Below are positions 44,977 through 54,318 of a stretch of 64,000 nt of DNA, piece after piece. Position numbers and translations under genes: made by a program. The first letter of the stretch is position 1; every line of letters starts with the position of its first letter. The notes under the pieces were generated by a model. It made no database searches and was not told the DNA's origin. It saw only the letters and a program-made list of their open reading frames with translations. This stretch comes from Rhodococcus jostii NBRC 16295 (GTDB lineage Bacteria; Actinomycetota; Actinomycetes; Mycobacteriales; Mycobacteriaceae), in the NCBI RefSeq assembly GCF_001894825.1, contig NZ_BCWY01000039.1, positions 20,583 to 84,582 on the forward strand, read 5' to 3'.

Positions 44977-45108
44977 ACCGAGAATCCTTCTCGGCGGGCG
45001 CTTTCGGCACATCCAGGAAGGCACCCAACTCCGACCCCGAGAGAAACCCTGAGAAGGCCTTCCTAATGAGGACCGTTTCTGACCTCAATTCCCCTTATCG
45101 TTCTTCTC

Positions 45109-45651
45109 ATGACCACTTCGCAGAAGTCCCCGGCCACCGGTGAGCGCGCCGACATCCTCCAGATCCTGCAGGAGCAGCGAGCCACCCTGTTGATCACCGT
45201 CCGCGGCATCGACGACGACCAGGCACGGCAACGCTCGACCGTCAGCGACCTCACGCTCGGCGGACTGATCAAGCACGTTCTGCACACGGAAAAGCATTGG
45301 GTAGAAACCATTCTCGAACCCGACGAGAACGCGGAGTTCGACATGGAGTGGGCGATGGAGAAGTACTACATGCGGGAGGACGAAACCCTCGAGGGACTGC
45401 TGGCCGAGTACGCCGAGGTGGCCCGCGCGACGGAGGTGGCGGTGGCCGGCCTCGACAACCTGGACGTCCTGATCCCCCTGCCCACCGCGCCCTGGGCGCC
45501 GGAGCGGCAGTGGTGGACCATCCGCCGCACCCTGCTGCACATCATCCGGGAGACCGGCCACCACTCCGGTCACGCCGACATCATCCGGGAATCACTCGAC
45601 GGCGGAAACACCACCATGCAGATGGGCGCCGACGCGGGCATGGAGTTCTGA
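45109..45651 (+). CDS. DinB/DUF664 family protein
   Basis: 180 residues. The four-helix DinB_2 fold is suggested by DILQILQEQRATLLITVRGI, then GGLIKHVLHTEKHWVETIL, and TLLHIIRETGHHSGHADIIR. The His residues (HTEKHW and HHSGH) form the usual metal site. Such proteins act as bacillithiol or mycothiol-linked transferases or hydrolases. No partner genes are seen. Followed by a hairpin. Confidence 0.88.
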   Translation: MTTSQKSPATGERADILQILQEQRATLLITVRGIDDDQARQRSTVSDLTLGGLIKHVLHTEKHWVETILEPDENAEFDMEWAMEKYYMREDETLEGLLAEYAEVARATEVAVAGLDNLDVLIPLPTAPWAPERQWWTIRRTLLHIIRETGHHSGHADIIRESLDGGNTTMQMGADAGMEF

Positions 45652-45665
45652 CCGGGAGAACAGAC

Positions 45666-45706
45666 GAAAACACCTCACCGGGTTCGGGTTCCGGTGAGGT
45701 GTTCTC
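45666..45706. terminator. Hairpin terminator between DinB gene and alpha-galactosidase
   Basis: GAAAACACCTCACCGG pairs with CCGGTGAGGTGTTCTC over 16 bases with one wobble and a 9-base loop. Located between convergent genes. Confidence 0.8.
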
Positions 45707-45735
45707 GTGTCGGCAGTGGCGGTCCCGAGTGTCGG

Positions 45736-48000
45736 TTACGTCTCCTCGGTGACGGAGAGCACGACGACGTCGTCGGGGAACGAGGCGGGCGTCTGCAGAC
45801 CCGCCACCGCGAGAGCCCGGCCCGTCATCGCGACGCCGGGAACGTCACTCCCCGCGGACAGTCCGTCGGCGCGTCCGCCGCCGGGCGGGGTGGTGACGGT
45901 CGGCAGATCCTTCGGCGGCACGTTGAACCACGCCGGCGGCTTCAGGCCCTCGTCCGGTTCACCGGCGAACACGGGGCGCACCCGATAGCGCCGGTCGGGA
46001 TCGAGGCCGGGCAGGGTGAACCTGCCTCGCGGGGACACCTCGGACCGCCCGATGTAGGCGAGGAAAAACAATGCCTCCGTCCGGTCGTCGGCGACGGCAC
46101 CATACACCTGCACTGTCGGGTCGATCTCGTCGGCGCGCACCATCGTTCCCGTGTGCAGGAGTTCGCGGTGCCGCTTGTACAGGTCGATCCAGACGGCGAG
46201 CTCCGCATTCTCGTCGTCGGTGGCGGTGGCGAGATCCCACTCGATCCCGAGATGACCGTAGAGTGCCGTCCCCGCCCGGAACGACAGGCGGTGGTACCGG
46301 CCCGTGGTGTGGGAGATCCCGGACGCGATGTGCGAACCGAGCAGTTCGGGGGGAAGCAGCTGCATCGTCCAGCGGTTCATCTCCTGACGCTCGAGCGGAT
46401 CGATGCAGTCCGACACCCACACGCGGTCGGTGCGTTCGAGGATCCCCAGATCCACCCGTGCCCCGCCCGAGGAGCAGGATTCGATTTCCAGTCCGGGGAA
46501 ACGGCGCTTCAGTTCGTCCATCAGCCGATAGGTCGCGAGAGTCTGATCGTGGACGCCGGCGCGCCCGTACGGTGCGGTGCCGGCATCGATCAGGTCGCGG
46601 TTGTGATCCCATTTGATGTAGGCGATGTCGTACTCGCTGAGAATCGCGGACATCCGTTCCAGGATGTGGTCGTACGCCTCGGGGATCCCCAGATTGAGCA
46701 CCTGCTGGTTCCGCGACGGCACCGGTGGGCGGCCGCCGGTCGCCATGACCCACTCCGGATGCTCCCGCGCGAGGTCGGAATCGAGGTTGATCATTTCCGG
46801 TTCGAACCACAGGCCGAATTCCATGCCGAGCGAACGCACGTGATCGATGATCGGGTGCAGACCGTCCGGCCACACCGTCTCGTCGACGTGCCAGTCCCCC
46901 AGTCCCGCCAGATCGTTGCGCCGGTACCTGAACCAGCCGTCGTCGAGGACGTACCGCTCGACGCCGAGTTTCGCCGCGCGATCCGCCAGATCCTTCAGCC
47001 GGGCCAGGTCGTGGTCGAAGTAGACGGCCTCCCACACGTTGATCGTGACCGGGCGCGCGCGCCGCGGGTGCGTCGGCCGCGACCGGAGATAGTGGTGGAA
47101 GCGACGTGCCTGATCGTCGAGCCCGTCGCCGTAGGCGCCGTAGATCCAGGGCGTCTCGTAGCTCTCCCCGTCCGCCAGCCGGACCTCGCCGGGCAGGAGC
47201 AGTTCGCCGCCGCCGATCACCTGGAATCCGGTGAAGAGACGCTCGGCGTAGTGGCGGTGGTTGCCGCTGAACGCGACGTGGGTACCCCACACTTCGCCGC
47301 GGCCGAAACCGAACCCGGGCACACCGACGGAAAGTACCGTCGCGGCGTCCGGGCCGGTGCGGCCCTTCCGTCCTTCCCGTTCGTGGATCCCGACGGTGAG
47401 CTCGCTGCGCTGGGGGACGCGTTCCTTCCCCCATCGGCCGGCGAAGTCGAGGATTTCCCGGGCCTGCGGCGGGACCGGGAACGCGAGCTGGAGGTCGTCG
47501 AGGACGTAGAAGGAATCACCCGAATTGGTGACCTCGGCCCGCGCCCGAAGGAGACCGCTCGGCAGCAACTCGATGTCCAAGACGAGTCCGAGATCGGCGA
47601 CCGTGTCGCGGGCCGTCACCCGGACGGCGCCCGGACCGGCCGAGACGAGATCCGCGTCCGGGGACGGCCGGTGCTCGGCTCCGCCGACCGTGAGCGTGGT
47701 GGTCGTGAACAGCGGCGACCAGTCGGCGCCGTCGCGGTGACCCGCGATGCCGGGCTTTCCCACCCACCCCGTGTGATGTTCGGGAAGTATCGACAGCCGC
47801 ACCGGAGCGTCGACGACGTTGCCCGCCGGGGGCTCGATGTTCGCCTGCGCCAGGGCCTGTACGTCGGCGAGCGTCTGGTCGCCGAGCGCCGGCCCCCAGT
47901 GCACGATGGCCGGCAGTCGACCCCCCGTGAGGTCGAGCACGACGGACACGCCGGCGGCGGTGAGGTGGACGAAGGCGTGCGGGGGGACGGTCACACTCAC
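45736..48000 (-). CDS. Alpha-galactosidase, GH36
   Basis: 754 residues from GTG 48000, overlapping the permease stop in GTGA. An N-terminal beta-sandwich (1-300), a catalytic barrel and a C-terminal beta domain give the full GH36 length. Nucleophile Asp in AYIKWDHNRDL, acid/base Asp in WVSDCIDPLERQ, and substrate Cys/Gly region SCSSGGARVDLGI are intact, as are WFEPEMINLDSDL and VLDDGWFRYRRND. No signal peptide, so cytosolic: it splits imported alpha-galactosides such as melibiose or raffinose. Last in its operon. Confidence 0.93.
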   Translation of the reverse strand: MSVTVPPHAFVHLTAAGVSVVLDLTGGRLPAIVHWGPALGDQTLADVQALAQANIEPPAGNVVDAPVRLSILPEHHTGWVGKPGIAGHRDGADWSPLFTTTTLTVGGAEHRPSPDADLVSAGPGAVRVTARDTVADLGLVLDIELLPSGLLRARAEVTNSGDSFYVLDDLQLAFPVPPQAREILDFAGRWGKERVPQRSELTVGIHEREGRKGRTGPDAATVLSVGVPGFGFGRGEVWGTHVAFSGNHRHYAERLFTGFQVIGGGELLLPGEVRLADGESYETPWIYGAYGDGLDDQARRFHHYLRSRPTHPRRARPVTINVWEAVYFDHDLARLKDLADRAAKLGVERYVLDDGWFRYRRNDLAGLGDWHVDETVWPDGLHPIIDHVRSLGMEFGLWFEPEMINLDSDLAREHPEWVMATGGRPPVPSRNQQVLNLGIPEAYDHILERMSAILSEYDIAYIKWDHNRDLIDAGTAPYGRAGVHDQTLATYRLMDELKRRFPGLEIESCSSGGARVDLGILERTDRVWVSDCIDPLERQEMNRWTMQLLPPELLGSHIASGISHTTGRYHRLSFRAGTALYGHLGIEWDLATATDDENAELAVWIDLYKRHRELLHTGTMVRADEIDPTVQVYGAVADDRTEALFFLAYIGRSEVSPRGRFTLPGLDPDRRYRVRPVFAGEPDEGLKPPAWFNVPPKDLPTVTTPPGGGRADGLSAGSDVPGVAMTGRALAVAGLQTPASFPDDVVVLSVTEET

Positions 48001-48932
48001 TTGTTGGCTCCCATGGTCAGGCCGGAAACGAAATGCCGCTGCAGCGCGACGAATACGAGCACCGTCGGCAGCGCGACGAGCACCGATCCGGCGGCGAGCA
48101 GGTTGGTGTCGGTGAAGAAGCTGCCCTGCAGATTCTGCAGCGCGGTGGTGACCGGCAGCTTGTCGCCGCTGACCATCAGCGCCAGGGCCCAGAAGAAATC
48201 GTTGTAAATCCAAGTGATCATGAGCGTCGCGAGCGCGGCCAATGCCGGGCGGCACAGCGGGAGGACCACCTGCCAGTACTGGCGGAACAGCCCCGCCCCG
48301 TCGACCGTCGCCGCCTCGAGCAGTTCGGGGGGAACGGTCTTCATGTAGTTGCTCAGCACGAACACGCAGAATCCGGTCTGGAACGCGACGTGCACGAGGA
48401 TCAGTCCCCAGTAGCTGTCGTAGAGCGAGCCGGACGAACTCATCCAGTACGGCAGCGGAATCGCGTTGTACAGACGGAACAACGGGGTCAGCAGCGTCTG
48501 CTGCGGCAACAGATTGCCCGCGATGAACACCGCAAGCATGATCACGTTGAACTTCCACGGGAACCGGGCGAGCACGAACGCCGCCATCGACCCGATGAAC
48601 AGGATCAGCAGCACCGCCGGGATGGTGATGAGCATCGAGTTGAGGAAGTAGTGCGGGATTCCGCCGACCTCCCACGACTCGGTGTAATTGCTGAACGTGA
48701 AACCGCCGACCGACAGGTAGCCGTGGGTGAGGACGTAGTCGTAGTCGCGGAACGAGTTGTAGAGCGCCCACAGGAGCGGGAAGATCCACAGCAACGCCAG
48801 AGCCGTGAGAAGGACGTATATCGCCGCCTGCGCGGTACTCAGCCGGCGCCGGTTGGCCACCGCGGCCTTGTTACGGGGCCCGGTCCGGTCGACGGGCACA
48901 CTATGGTCGGCGAGGGGTGTCGTCATGGTCAT
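47997..48932 (-). CDS. Sugar ABC transporter permease (MalG-type)
   Basis: 311 residues from ATG 48932, sharing one base with the upstream permease stop (TGATG). Six TM helices; the EAA loop for ATPase contact is EAATVDGAGLFRQYWQVVLP. The C-terminus GLTMGANK is typical. With its partner permease it forms the membrane channel for the galactoside importer. The frame runs further upstream but enters the partner gene. Confidence 0.93.
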   Translation of the reverse strand: MTMTTPLADHSVPVDRTGPRNKAAVANRRRLSTAQAAIYVLLTALALLWIFPLLWALYNSFRDYDYVLTHGYLSVGGFTFSNYTESWEVGGIPHYFLNSMLITIPAVLLILFIGSMAAFVLARFPWKFNVIMLAVFIAGNLLPQQTLLTPLFRLYNAIPLPYWMSSSGSLYDSYWGLILVHVAFQTGFCVFVLSNYMKTVPPELLEAATVDGAGLFRQYWQVVLPLCRPALAALATLMITWIYNDFFWALALMVSGDKLPVTTALQNLQGSFFTDTNLLAAGSVLVALPTVLVFVALQRHFVSGLTMGANK

Positions 48933-49855
48933 CAGTCGTCGCTCCGCATCACGATCCAGAGATAGAGGGCAATGAACACCAGCGAGATCACGAGCATGAT
49001 CGTCGCCAGAGCCGAACCGAATCCGACCCGGCCCGCCTCGCCCACGACGTTCGCGGTGACGAGGGCGGAGATGAGTTCGAGTCCGTTGCGGCCCTTGTTG
49101 ATCACCCACACGAGGTCGAAGGCGCGCAGCGCCTCGATGACGGTGATGACGATGATCAGCAGGTTGGTGGGTTTCATCAGGGGGAACACGATCCGGAAGA
49201 AGGTGCGGATCGGACCCGCGCCGTCCATGAGGGCCGCTTCGCGCACCGACGGGTCGATGGCCTTGAGACCCGCCAAGTACAGCAACATGATGTAGCCGGT
49301 GTGCCGCCAGCTGGCGGCGACCATGACGGCCCAGATGTTGACGTCGGGGTTGCCGAGCCAGTCGACGTCCGTACCCAGGATGGTGTTGAGCACGCCGCCG
49401 TCGGTGGAGTAGATCAGCTGCCACACGAACCCGACGAGTGCCATCGACAACACAACGGGAATGTAGAAGATGCTCTGGTACAACCGGCTTCCCTTCAGGC
49501 CCCGGTCGAGCAGGACGGCGAGAAAGATGCCGAGGATCGTCGGGAAGACGAAGAGGAACGCCAGCCAGAGGACGTTGTTGTGGAGGGCCTGTTGGAAAGG
49601 TGGGTACGCCTGGACGGCGTCGACGTAGTTCTGGGGTCCGATCCACTCGATGGTGGACGTGCCGCCGATGCCGTCCCAGCGTGCGAACGACAGGATCACC
49701 GTGAAGACGGTGGGGATCCACACCAGCCCGATCACGATTGCGGCGGGCAGTCCGAGCATGACGGCGATGGTCCACCGGTCGCCGCGGCTGCGCCGGATCT
49801 TCGGAGCCCGGGTCCGGGATTCGGTTCCGGCCTGAGGGGGAATCGTGCTGGTCAT
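48932..49855 (-). CDS. Sugar ABC transporter permease (MalF-type)
   Basis: 307 residues, ATG 49855. Six TM helices starting TIAVMLGLPAAIVIGLVWIP. The EAA loop reads EAALMDGAGPIRTFFRIVFP. Partner of the MalG-type permease. Lies 55 bases after the binding-protein gene, all on the minus strand. Confidence 0.93.
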   Translation of the reverse strand: MTSTIPPQAGTESRTRAPKIRRSRGDRWTIAVMLGLPAAIVIGLVWIPTVFTVILSFARWDGIGGTSTIEWIGPQNYVDAVQAYPPFQQALHNNVLWLAFLFVFPTILGIFLAVLLDRGLKGSRLYQSIFYIPVVLSMALVGFVWQLIYSTDGGVLNTILGTDVDWLGNPDVNIWAVMVAASWRHTGYIMLLYLAGLKAIDPSVREAALMDGAGPIRTFFRIVFPLMKPTNLLIIVITVIEALRAFDLVWVINKGRNGLELISALVTANVVGEAGRVGFGSALATIMLVISLVFIALYLWIVMRSDD

Positions 49856-49910
49856 GAATTCACCTGACCTGTCGGGACCGTGATGGTGGTCGTTGACTTC
49901 TCGTGTGTGC

Positions 49911-51206
49911 TCATTGCCCGAACACCGCCGCCTTCTGTCGCTCGATGCTGCGGACCAGGCCGTCCACGTCCTTCGGGTTGCCCAGGAACTGCTGCATCGC
50001 CGGAATCATCACGACGGACGCGAAATCGGGACGGGTGTCGCGGTCGAGGAACTGGGTGATGGAGTCCGCGCCCTGGACGAGAGCGGCCGACTTCTGCACG
50101 AGTGGAGGGAAACCCGACAGATCGGCGTCACGGTGTGCGGGTATCGCCTGTGGGTCCTGCTTCGCGTACGCGACCGCGGCCTCGGGCCTCGTGAGGAAGG
50201 ACAGGAACTGCTGCGCGCCGGCGAGGTTCCGCGGATCCTTACGCATCATGAATCCGTCCATCGGCGCCTCGACCGCCGAAGTGCCGACAGCGGAATCGAG
50301 TTCGGGGAACGCGAAGAAGTCCAGATCTTCCCGGTCGGGGCCGGCGGGGAAGCTCTGCGCGACGAACATGCCGGCCACCAGCATGCCGACCTCCTTGTTG
50401 AGGAGAGCCTGCTGCGCCTCGGACATCTTGCGGCCCAGCGGCTGCGGCTGGTGGAACGGGAGGATCTCGCGCCAGGTGTCGAACACCGACCGCACACGGT
50501 TGTCGGTCCAGCTCACGTCGCCCGCGAGTAGGGAGCGGTGGAAGTCGACGCCGTTGAGACGCAGATCGAGGTAGTCGAACGTGCCGAACGGCGGCCAGCC
50601 GTCGCGCACACCGAACCCGATCGGAGTGAGGCCGTCCGACTGCATGCGCTTCGACAGGGCCACCCAGTCGTCGAACGTCTTCGGCGGCGTGTAGCCGCGT
50701 TCCTGCCAGAGGCTGGGACGGTAGAACACGGCCCACGGGTAGTAGAAGAACGGGACCAGGTACTGCTTGCCGTCGGTTCCGGTGGACGCCTCACGGAAAC
50801 TGTCGCTGAATCCGGTGCCGTGCGACTGCCACACCGAGCTGACGTCGTCGACGAGGCCCTTGTCGGCGAAGTACTTCATGCGGTACCCCGACATCCAGGT
50901 GAAGACGTCGTCGGGCGTGCCCTGCAGGTAGTTGTTGACGTTCTCCTGGAACGAGGTGGAGTCGACGGAGTTGATGCGCACGGCCCCGCCGGTCTGCTGC
51001 TGGAACATGCCGACGACGTCCTGCACGCCGAGCTTGGCGTTCTTGTCCGACAGCCGCGACCCGAGAGTGATCACGTGGGGGTCGACGCCGCTGGTGCACC
51101 CGGACAGCAGACCTGCCGTCGACAGGGCGCCCGCGGCGCCGAGCGCGGCCTTGAGAAAGGTGCGCCGGGAGGGTTGCCACGTGTGCGGCGGCTCGTTTCG
51201 GTTCAT
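49911..51206 (-). CDS. Sugar ABC transporter solute-binding lipoprotein, Tat signal
   Basis: 431 residues. A twin-arginine motif SRRTFLKAALG is followed by a hydrophobic core and lipobox LLSGC, so the protein is probably exported folded and lipid-anchored. The body fits family 1 sugar-binding proteins (DVFTWMSGYRMKYFADKGLV, YTPPKTFDDWVALSKRMQSD, FMMRKDPRNLAGAQQFLSFL). Captures galactosides for the two permeases. First gene of the leftward operon. Confidence 0.93.
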   Translation of the reverse strand: MNRNEPPHTWQPSRRTFLKAALGAAGALSTAGLLSGCTSGVDPHVITLGSRLSDKNAKLGVQDVVGMFQQQTGGAVRINSVDSTSFQENVNNYLQGTPDDVFTWMSGYRMKYFADKGLVDDVSSVWQSHGTGFSDSFREASTGTDGKQYLVPFFYYPWAVFYRPSLWQERGYTPPKTFDDWVALSKRMQSDGLTPIGFGVRDGWPPFGTFDYLDLRLNGVDFHRSLLAGDVSWTDNRVRSVFDTWREILPFHQPQPLGRKMSEAQQALLNKEVGMLVAGMFVAQSFPAGPDREDLDFFAFPELDSAVGTSAVEAPMDGFMMRKDPRNLAGAQQFLSFLTRPEAAVAYAKQDPQAIPAHRDADLSGFPPLVQKSAALVQGADSITQFLDRDTRPDFASVVMIPAMQQFLGNPKDVDGLVRSIERQKAAVFGQ

Positions 51207-51269
51207 GGTGCCCTTTTCGATTGAGTACCGGGTGGGCGGAGTCGCTCACCACCGGGAAAGAAATCGAAC

Positions 51270-51285
51270 AAACTCGATCAAGTTT
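51270..51285. promoter_or_regulatory. Candidate operator in divergent galactoside promoter region
   Basis: AAACTCGATCAAGTTT is a near-palindrome (two mismatches) between the divergent operons. The 212-bp gap also carries TGTTCA/TGAACA half-sites around 51392-51413. Binding by the DeoR-type protein is inferred. Confidence 0.4.
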
Positions 51286-51418
51286 CGGTGCTGCCGTCTC
51301 ACACCCTGACGTGATGCACGTTACAAAATCACGATCCGCCGCGCATTGTCAACCGCATGCAAGCCGTTTCACCTGCGAAAGTACGGAAATGTTCATTCGT
51401 GTTGACTTTTGAACAGTC

Positions 51419-53515
51419 ATGGGACAGATTGTGAGCATGCACACAGCGAGCGATTCCGGCGGGCGGCACCTGACGTGGCCGACCCGGGGCATTTCCTTCG
51501 GCGGTGACTACAACCCGGAGCAGTGGCCGGAAGAGGTCTGGCGGCGCGACGTGGAGCTCATGCGCGAGGCTTGTGTCGACTTCGCGACCGTCGGCGTCTT
51601 CTCCTGGGCGCGGTTGCAGCCGACCCCCTCCACGTGGGACTTCGGCTGGCTCGACCGCGTCCTCGACCTACTGCACGACGGCGGCGTCCGCGTCGACCTG
51701 GCCACCGCGACCGCGTCCCCACCCCCGTGGCTGACGGCGGCGCATCCCGAGATCCGCCCGGTGGACGAGCGGGGCTACCGGTACGAGATCGGCAGCAGGC
51801 AGACGTGGAGTCCGAGCTCCCCGGTCTACCGCGACCACGCCCTCGTCCTCGTCGAGAAGATGGCCACCCGCTACGGCGGCCATCCCGCCCTCGCGCTCTG
51901 GCATGTGTCGAACGAACTCGGCTGCCACAACTCGCGTTGCTACTCCCCCGACAGTGCGCGGGCGTTCCGGCGGTGGCTGCGGCGTCGCTACGACGACCTC
52001 ACCGAACTCAATCGGGCGTGGGGCACGACGTTCTGGAGCCAGCACTACAGCGACTGGGACGAGGTGGTGCCGCCGGCCGCGAGCACGACGTTCGGCAATC
52101 CCACCCATCTGCTGGACTGGCGCCGGTTCTGCTCGGACGCCCTCCTCGACCAGTACCTCGCCGAGCGGGAGGTGTTGCTGGGCATCACCCCCGACATTCC
52201 GGTCACCACCAATTTCATGGTGGGCATGGGATCGCCGCTGTCCCTCGCCGGCGACATGAACTACGCGCAGTGGGCGCCCGAGCAGGATCTGGTGTCCACC
52301 GATCACTACCTGGTGGGTCCCGCGGCCGGGGACGGCGCCGCCCACCACCGGCTGTCGTTCTCCGCCGACCTCACCCGCGGTATCGCCGGTTCGCGGCCGT
52401 GGCTGCTGATGGAACACTCGACGAGCGCCGTCAACTGGCAGCCGGTCAATCGGGCCAAGGCGCCCGGCGACATGCTCCGCAATTCCCTCGCCCACGTTGC
52501 CCGCGGCGCGGACGGCATCGCCTTCTTCCAATTCCGAGCGTCCGCCGCGGGTGCGGAGAAGTTCCACTCCGGCCTGGTTCCGCATGCAGGCACCGATTCT
52601 GCGCGATGGCGGGAGGTCGTCGAACTCGGCGCCGTGCTGCGCCGTCTCGAGCCGGTGGCCGGCAGCCGCGTCGAGGCGCCCGTGGGTGTGCTGTTCGACT
52701 GGGAGTCGCAGTGGGCGTGCGAGCAGGACGGTCACCCGTCCCGGCTGATGCAACCCATGGCGATCGCCGAACAGGCCCATCACGCGTTCTCCGGTGTCAC
52801 GTGCGACGTGATTCCCACGGACACCGACCTGAGCGGTTACGCCGTGGTGGTGGTTCCCGCCGTCTACCTGTGCAGCGACGAGGACGCCCGGCGCATCGAG
52901 GCCGCGGCCCGCGCCGGCGCCCAGGTGCTGGTCACCGCGTTCTCCGGCATCGCGGACCGCGACGACCACGTCCGGCTCGGCGGCTACCCGGGGGCATTCC
53001 GCGACCTGCTCGGCGTGCGCGTCGAGGAGTTCTTCCCACTCGGCGCCGACGAGACCGTCGTCCTCGACGACGGCACCTCTGCCCGCATCTGGTCCGAGTA
53101 CCTGACCGTGTCCGAGGACGTGGAGGTACTCGCCCGGCACACGGAGGGACATCTGCAGGGTGTGCCCGCCCTCACTCGGCGTCCCGTCGGCGACGGCGCC
53201 GCGTGGTATCTCGCCACCATCCCCGACGCGCGGGGCTGGACGGGCATCGCCGAGGCGATCTGCACCGCAGCCGGTCTCGACCTCCACGCGGGGCATCGGT
53301 CCGACGTCGAGATCGTCCGCAGACGCGGCGAGCACGGGTCGTGGCTGTTCGTCCTCAACCACACGAACGAGAAGGTGACCGTCGACGTGTCCGGCACCGA
53401 CCTCGTGACCGAGCGGGTGGTCGACGGACCGCTCACGCTGGAACCGGGCAGCTGTGCTGTGATTCGCGAAGACGGCGCCGGCAGCGGCGCCCGGACACGG
53501 AAGGTGGACGCATGA
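51419..53515 (+). CDS. Beta-galactosidase, GH42
   Basis: 698 residues from ATG 51419; ATG 51437 is possible and no clear ribosome-binding site decides it. GH42 layout: barrel with FGGDYNPEQWPEEVWRRDVE, acid/base Glu in LWHVSNELGCHNSRCY and nucleophile Glu in PWLLMEHSTSAVNWQP. A trimerisation domain and a C-terminal beta domain follow. No signal peptide. It hydrolyses imported beta-galactosides such as lactose or galacto-oligosaccharides. First gene of the rightward operon; its stop overlaps the regulator's ATG. Confidence 0.93.
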   Translation: MGQIVSMHTASDSGGRHLTWPTRGISFGGDYNPEQWPEEVWRRDVELMREACVDFATVGVFSWARLQPTPSTWDFGWLDRVLDLLHDGGVRVDLATATASPPPWLTAAHPEIRPVDERGYRYEIGSRQTWSPSSPVYRDHALVLVEKMATRYGGHPALALWHVSNELGCHNSRCYSPDSARAFRRWLRRRYDDLTELNRAWGTTFWSQHYSDWDEVVPPAASTTFGNPTHLLDWRRFCSDALLDQYLAEREVLLGITPDIPVTTNFMVGMGSPLSLAGDMNYAQWAPEQDLVSTDHYLVGPAAGDGAAHHRLSFSADLTRGIAGSRPWLLMEHSTSAVNWQPVNRAKAPGDMLRNSLAHVARGADGIAFFQFRASAAGAEKFHSGLVPHAGTDSARWREVVELGAVLRRLEPVAGSRVEAPVGVLFDWESQWACEQDGHPSRLMQPMAIAEQAHHAFSGVTCDVIPTDTDLSGYAVVVVPAVYLCSDEDARRIEAAARAGAQVLVTAFSGIADRDDHVRLGGYPGAFRDLLGVRVEEFFPLGADETVVLDDGTSARIWSEYLTVSEDVEVLARHTEGHLQGVPALTRRPVGDGAAWYLATIPDARGWTGIAEAICTAAGLDLHAGHRSDVEIVRRRGEHGSWLFVLNHTNEKVTVDVSGTDLVTERVVDGPLTLEPGSCAVIREDGAGSGARTRKVDA

Positions 53516-54318
53516 TGCTCGCACGTCAGCGCCAGCAGGTGATCCTCGACGAGGTCACCGCGCACGGCGCGGTGAAGGTGGTCGACCTCGGCGCGACGCT
53601 CGGCGTCTCCGACATGACGATCCGGCGCGACATCAACGAACTCGTCGAGCAGGGTCTGGTCGAGCGGGTGCACGGCGGGGTCACGCTGCCGCGGTCGGCG
53701 AGCGTGCACGAGCCGGGTTTCTCGGCGAAGTCCGAACTCGACCGCGAGGCCAAGCGGGCCATCGCCCGCGCCGCCGCCCGTCTGGTGCGCCCGGGCACCT
53801 CGGTCGGCATCTCCGGCGGCACCACCACGCACGCGCTCGCCCGCGAACTGCTCGACGTCCCCGACATCACCGTCGTCACCAACTCACTACCGGTCGCCGA
53901 CGCATTCCACGAGGGCGGCCGCGACGACCAGACCATCCTCCTCACCGGAGGGCAGCGGACCCCGTCGTTCGCCCTGGTCGGCCCGCTCACCGTCGCCGCA
54001 CTCCGCGGTATCCACGTCGACATGCTGTTCCTGGGCACCCACGGCATGGGGATCGATTCGGGACTGACCTGCCCCAATCTCATGGAAGCACAGACCAATC
54101 AGGCGCTCGTCGCGTCGTCGCGGCGGGTCGTGGTGCTCGCCGACCACACGAAGTGGGGTGTGACCGCGCTGGCGAACACGATCCCGCTGTCCGACGTCGA
54201 CATTCTCATCACCGACGCCGGGCTCGAGCGCGCCGCCCAGGAAGCTCTCGCCGATCACGTCGGCGACCTCGTAGTGACACGGGAAAACCGGGAAGGACCC
54301 ATCGATGACCGTGCGTGA
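53512..54318 (+). CDS. DeoR-family sugar regulator
   Basis: 268 residues from ATG 53512, overlapping the beta-galactosidase stop in ATGA. The HTH is VKVVDLGATLGVSDMTIRRD, then INELVEQGLVERVHGGV. The sugar-phosphate sensor domain has GISGGTTTHALARELL and VVLADHTKWGV. DeoR proteins repress sugar genes and respond to phosphosugars, here plausibly galactose-1-phosphate or similar. Its own 3' end overlaps galT by 14 bases. Confidence 0.92.
   Translation: MMLARQRQQVILDEVTAHGAVKVVDLGATLGVSDMTIRRDINELVEQGLVERVHGGVTLPRSASVHEPGFSAKSELDREAKRAIARAAARLVRPGTSVGISGGTTTHALARELLDVPDITVVTNSLPVADAFHEGGRDDQTILLTGGQRTPSFALVGPLTVAALRGIHVDMLFLGTHGMGIDSGLTCPNLMEAQTNQALVASSRRVVVLADHTKWGVTALANTIPLSDVDILITDAGLERAAQEALADHVGDLVVTRENREGPIDDRA

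Noticed and set aside
45694..48207. 837-codon plus-strand open frame opposite the alpha-galactosidase
   Set aside because: No recognisable domain; lies exactly opposite a complete GH36 gene.
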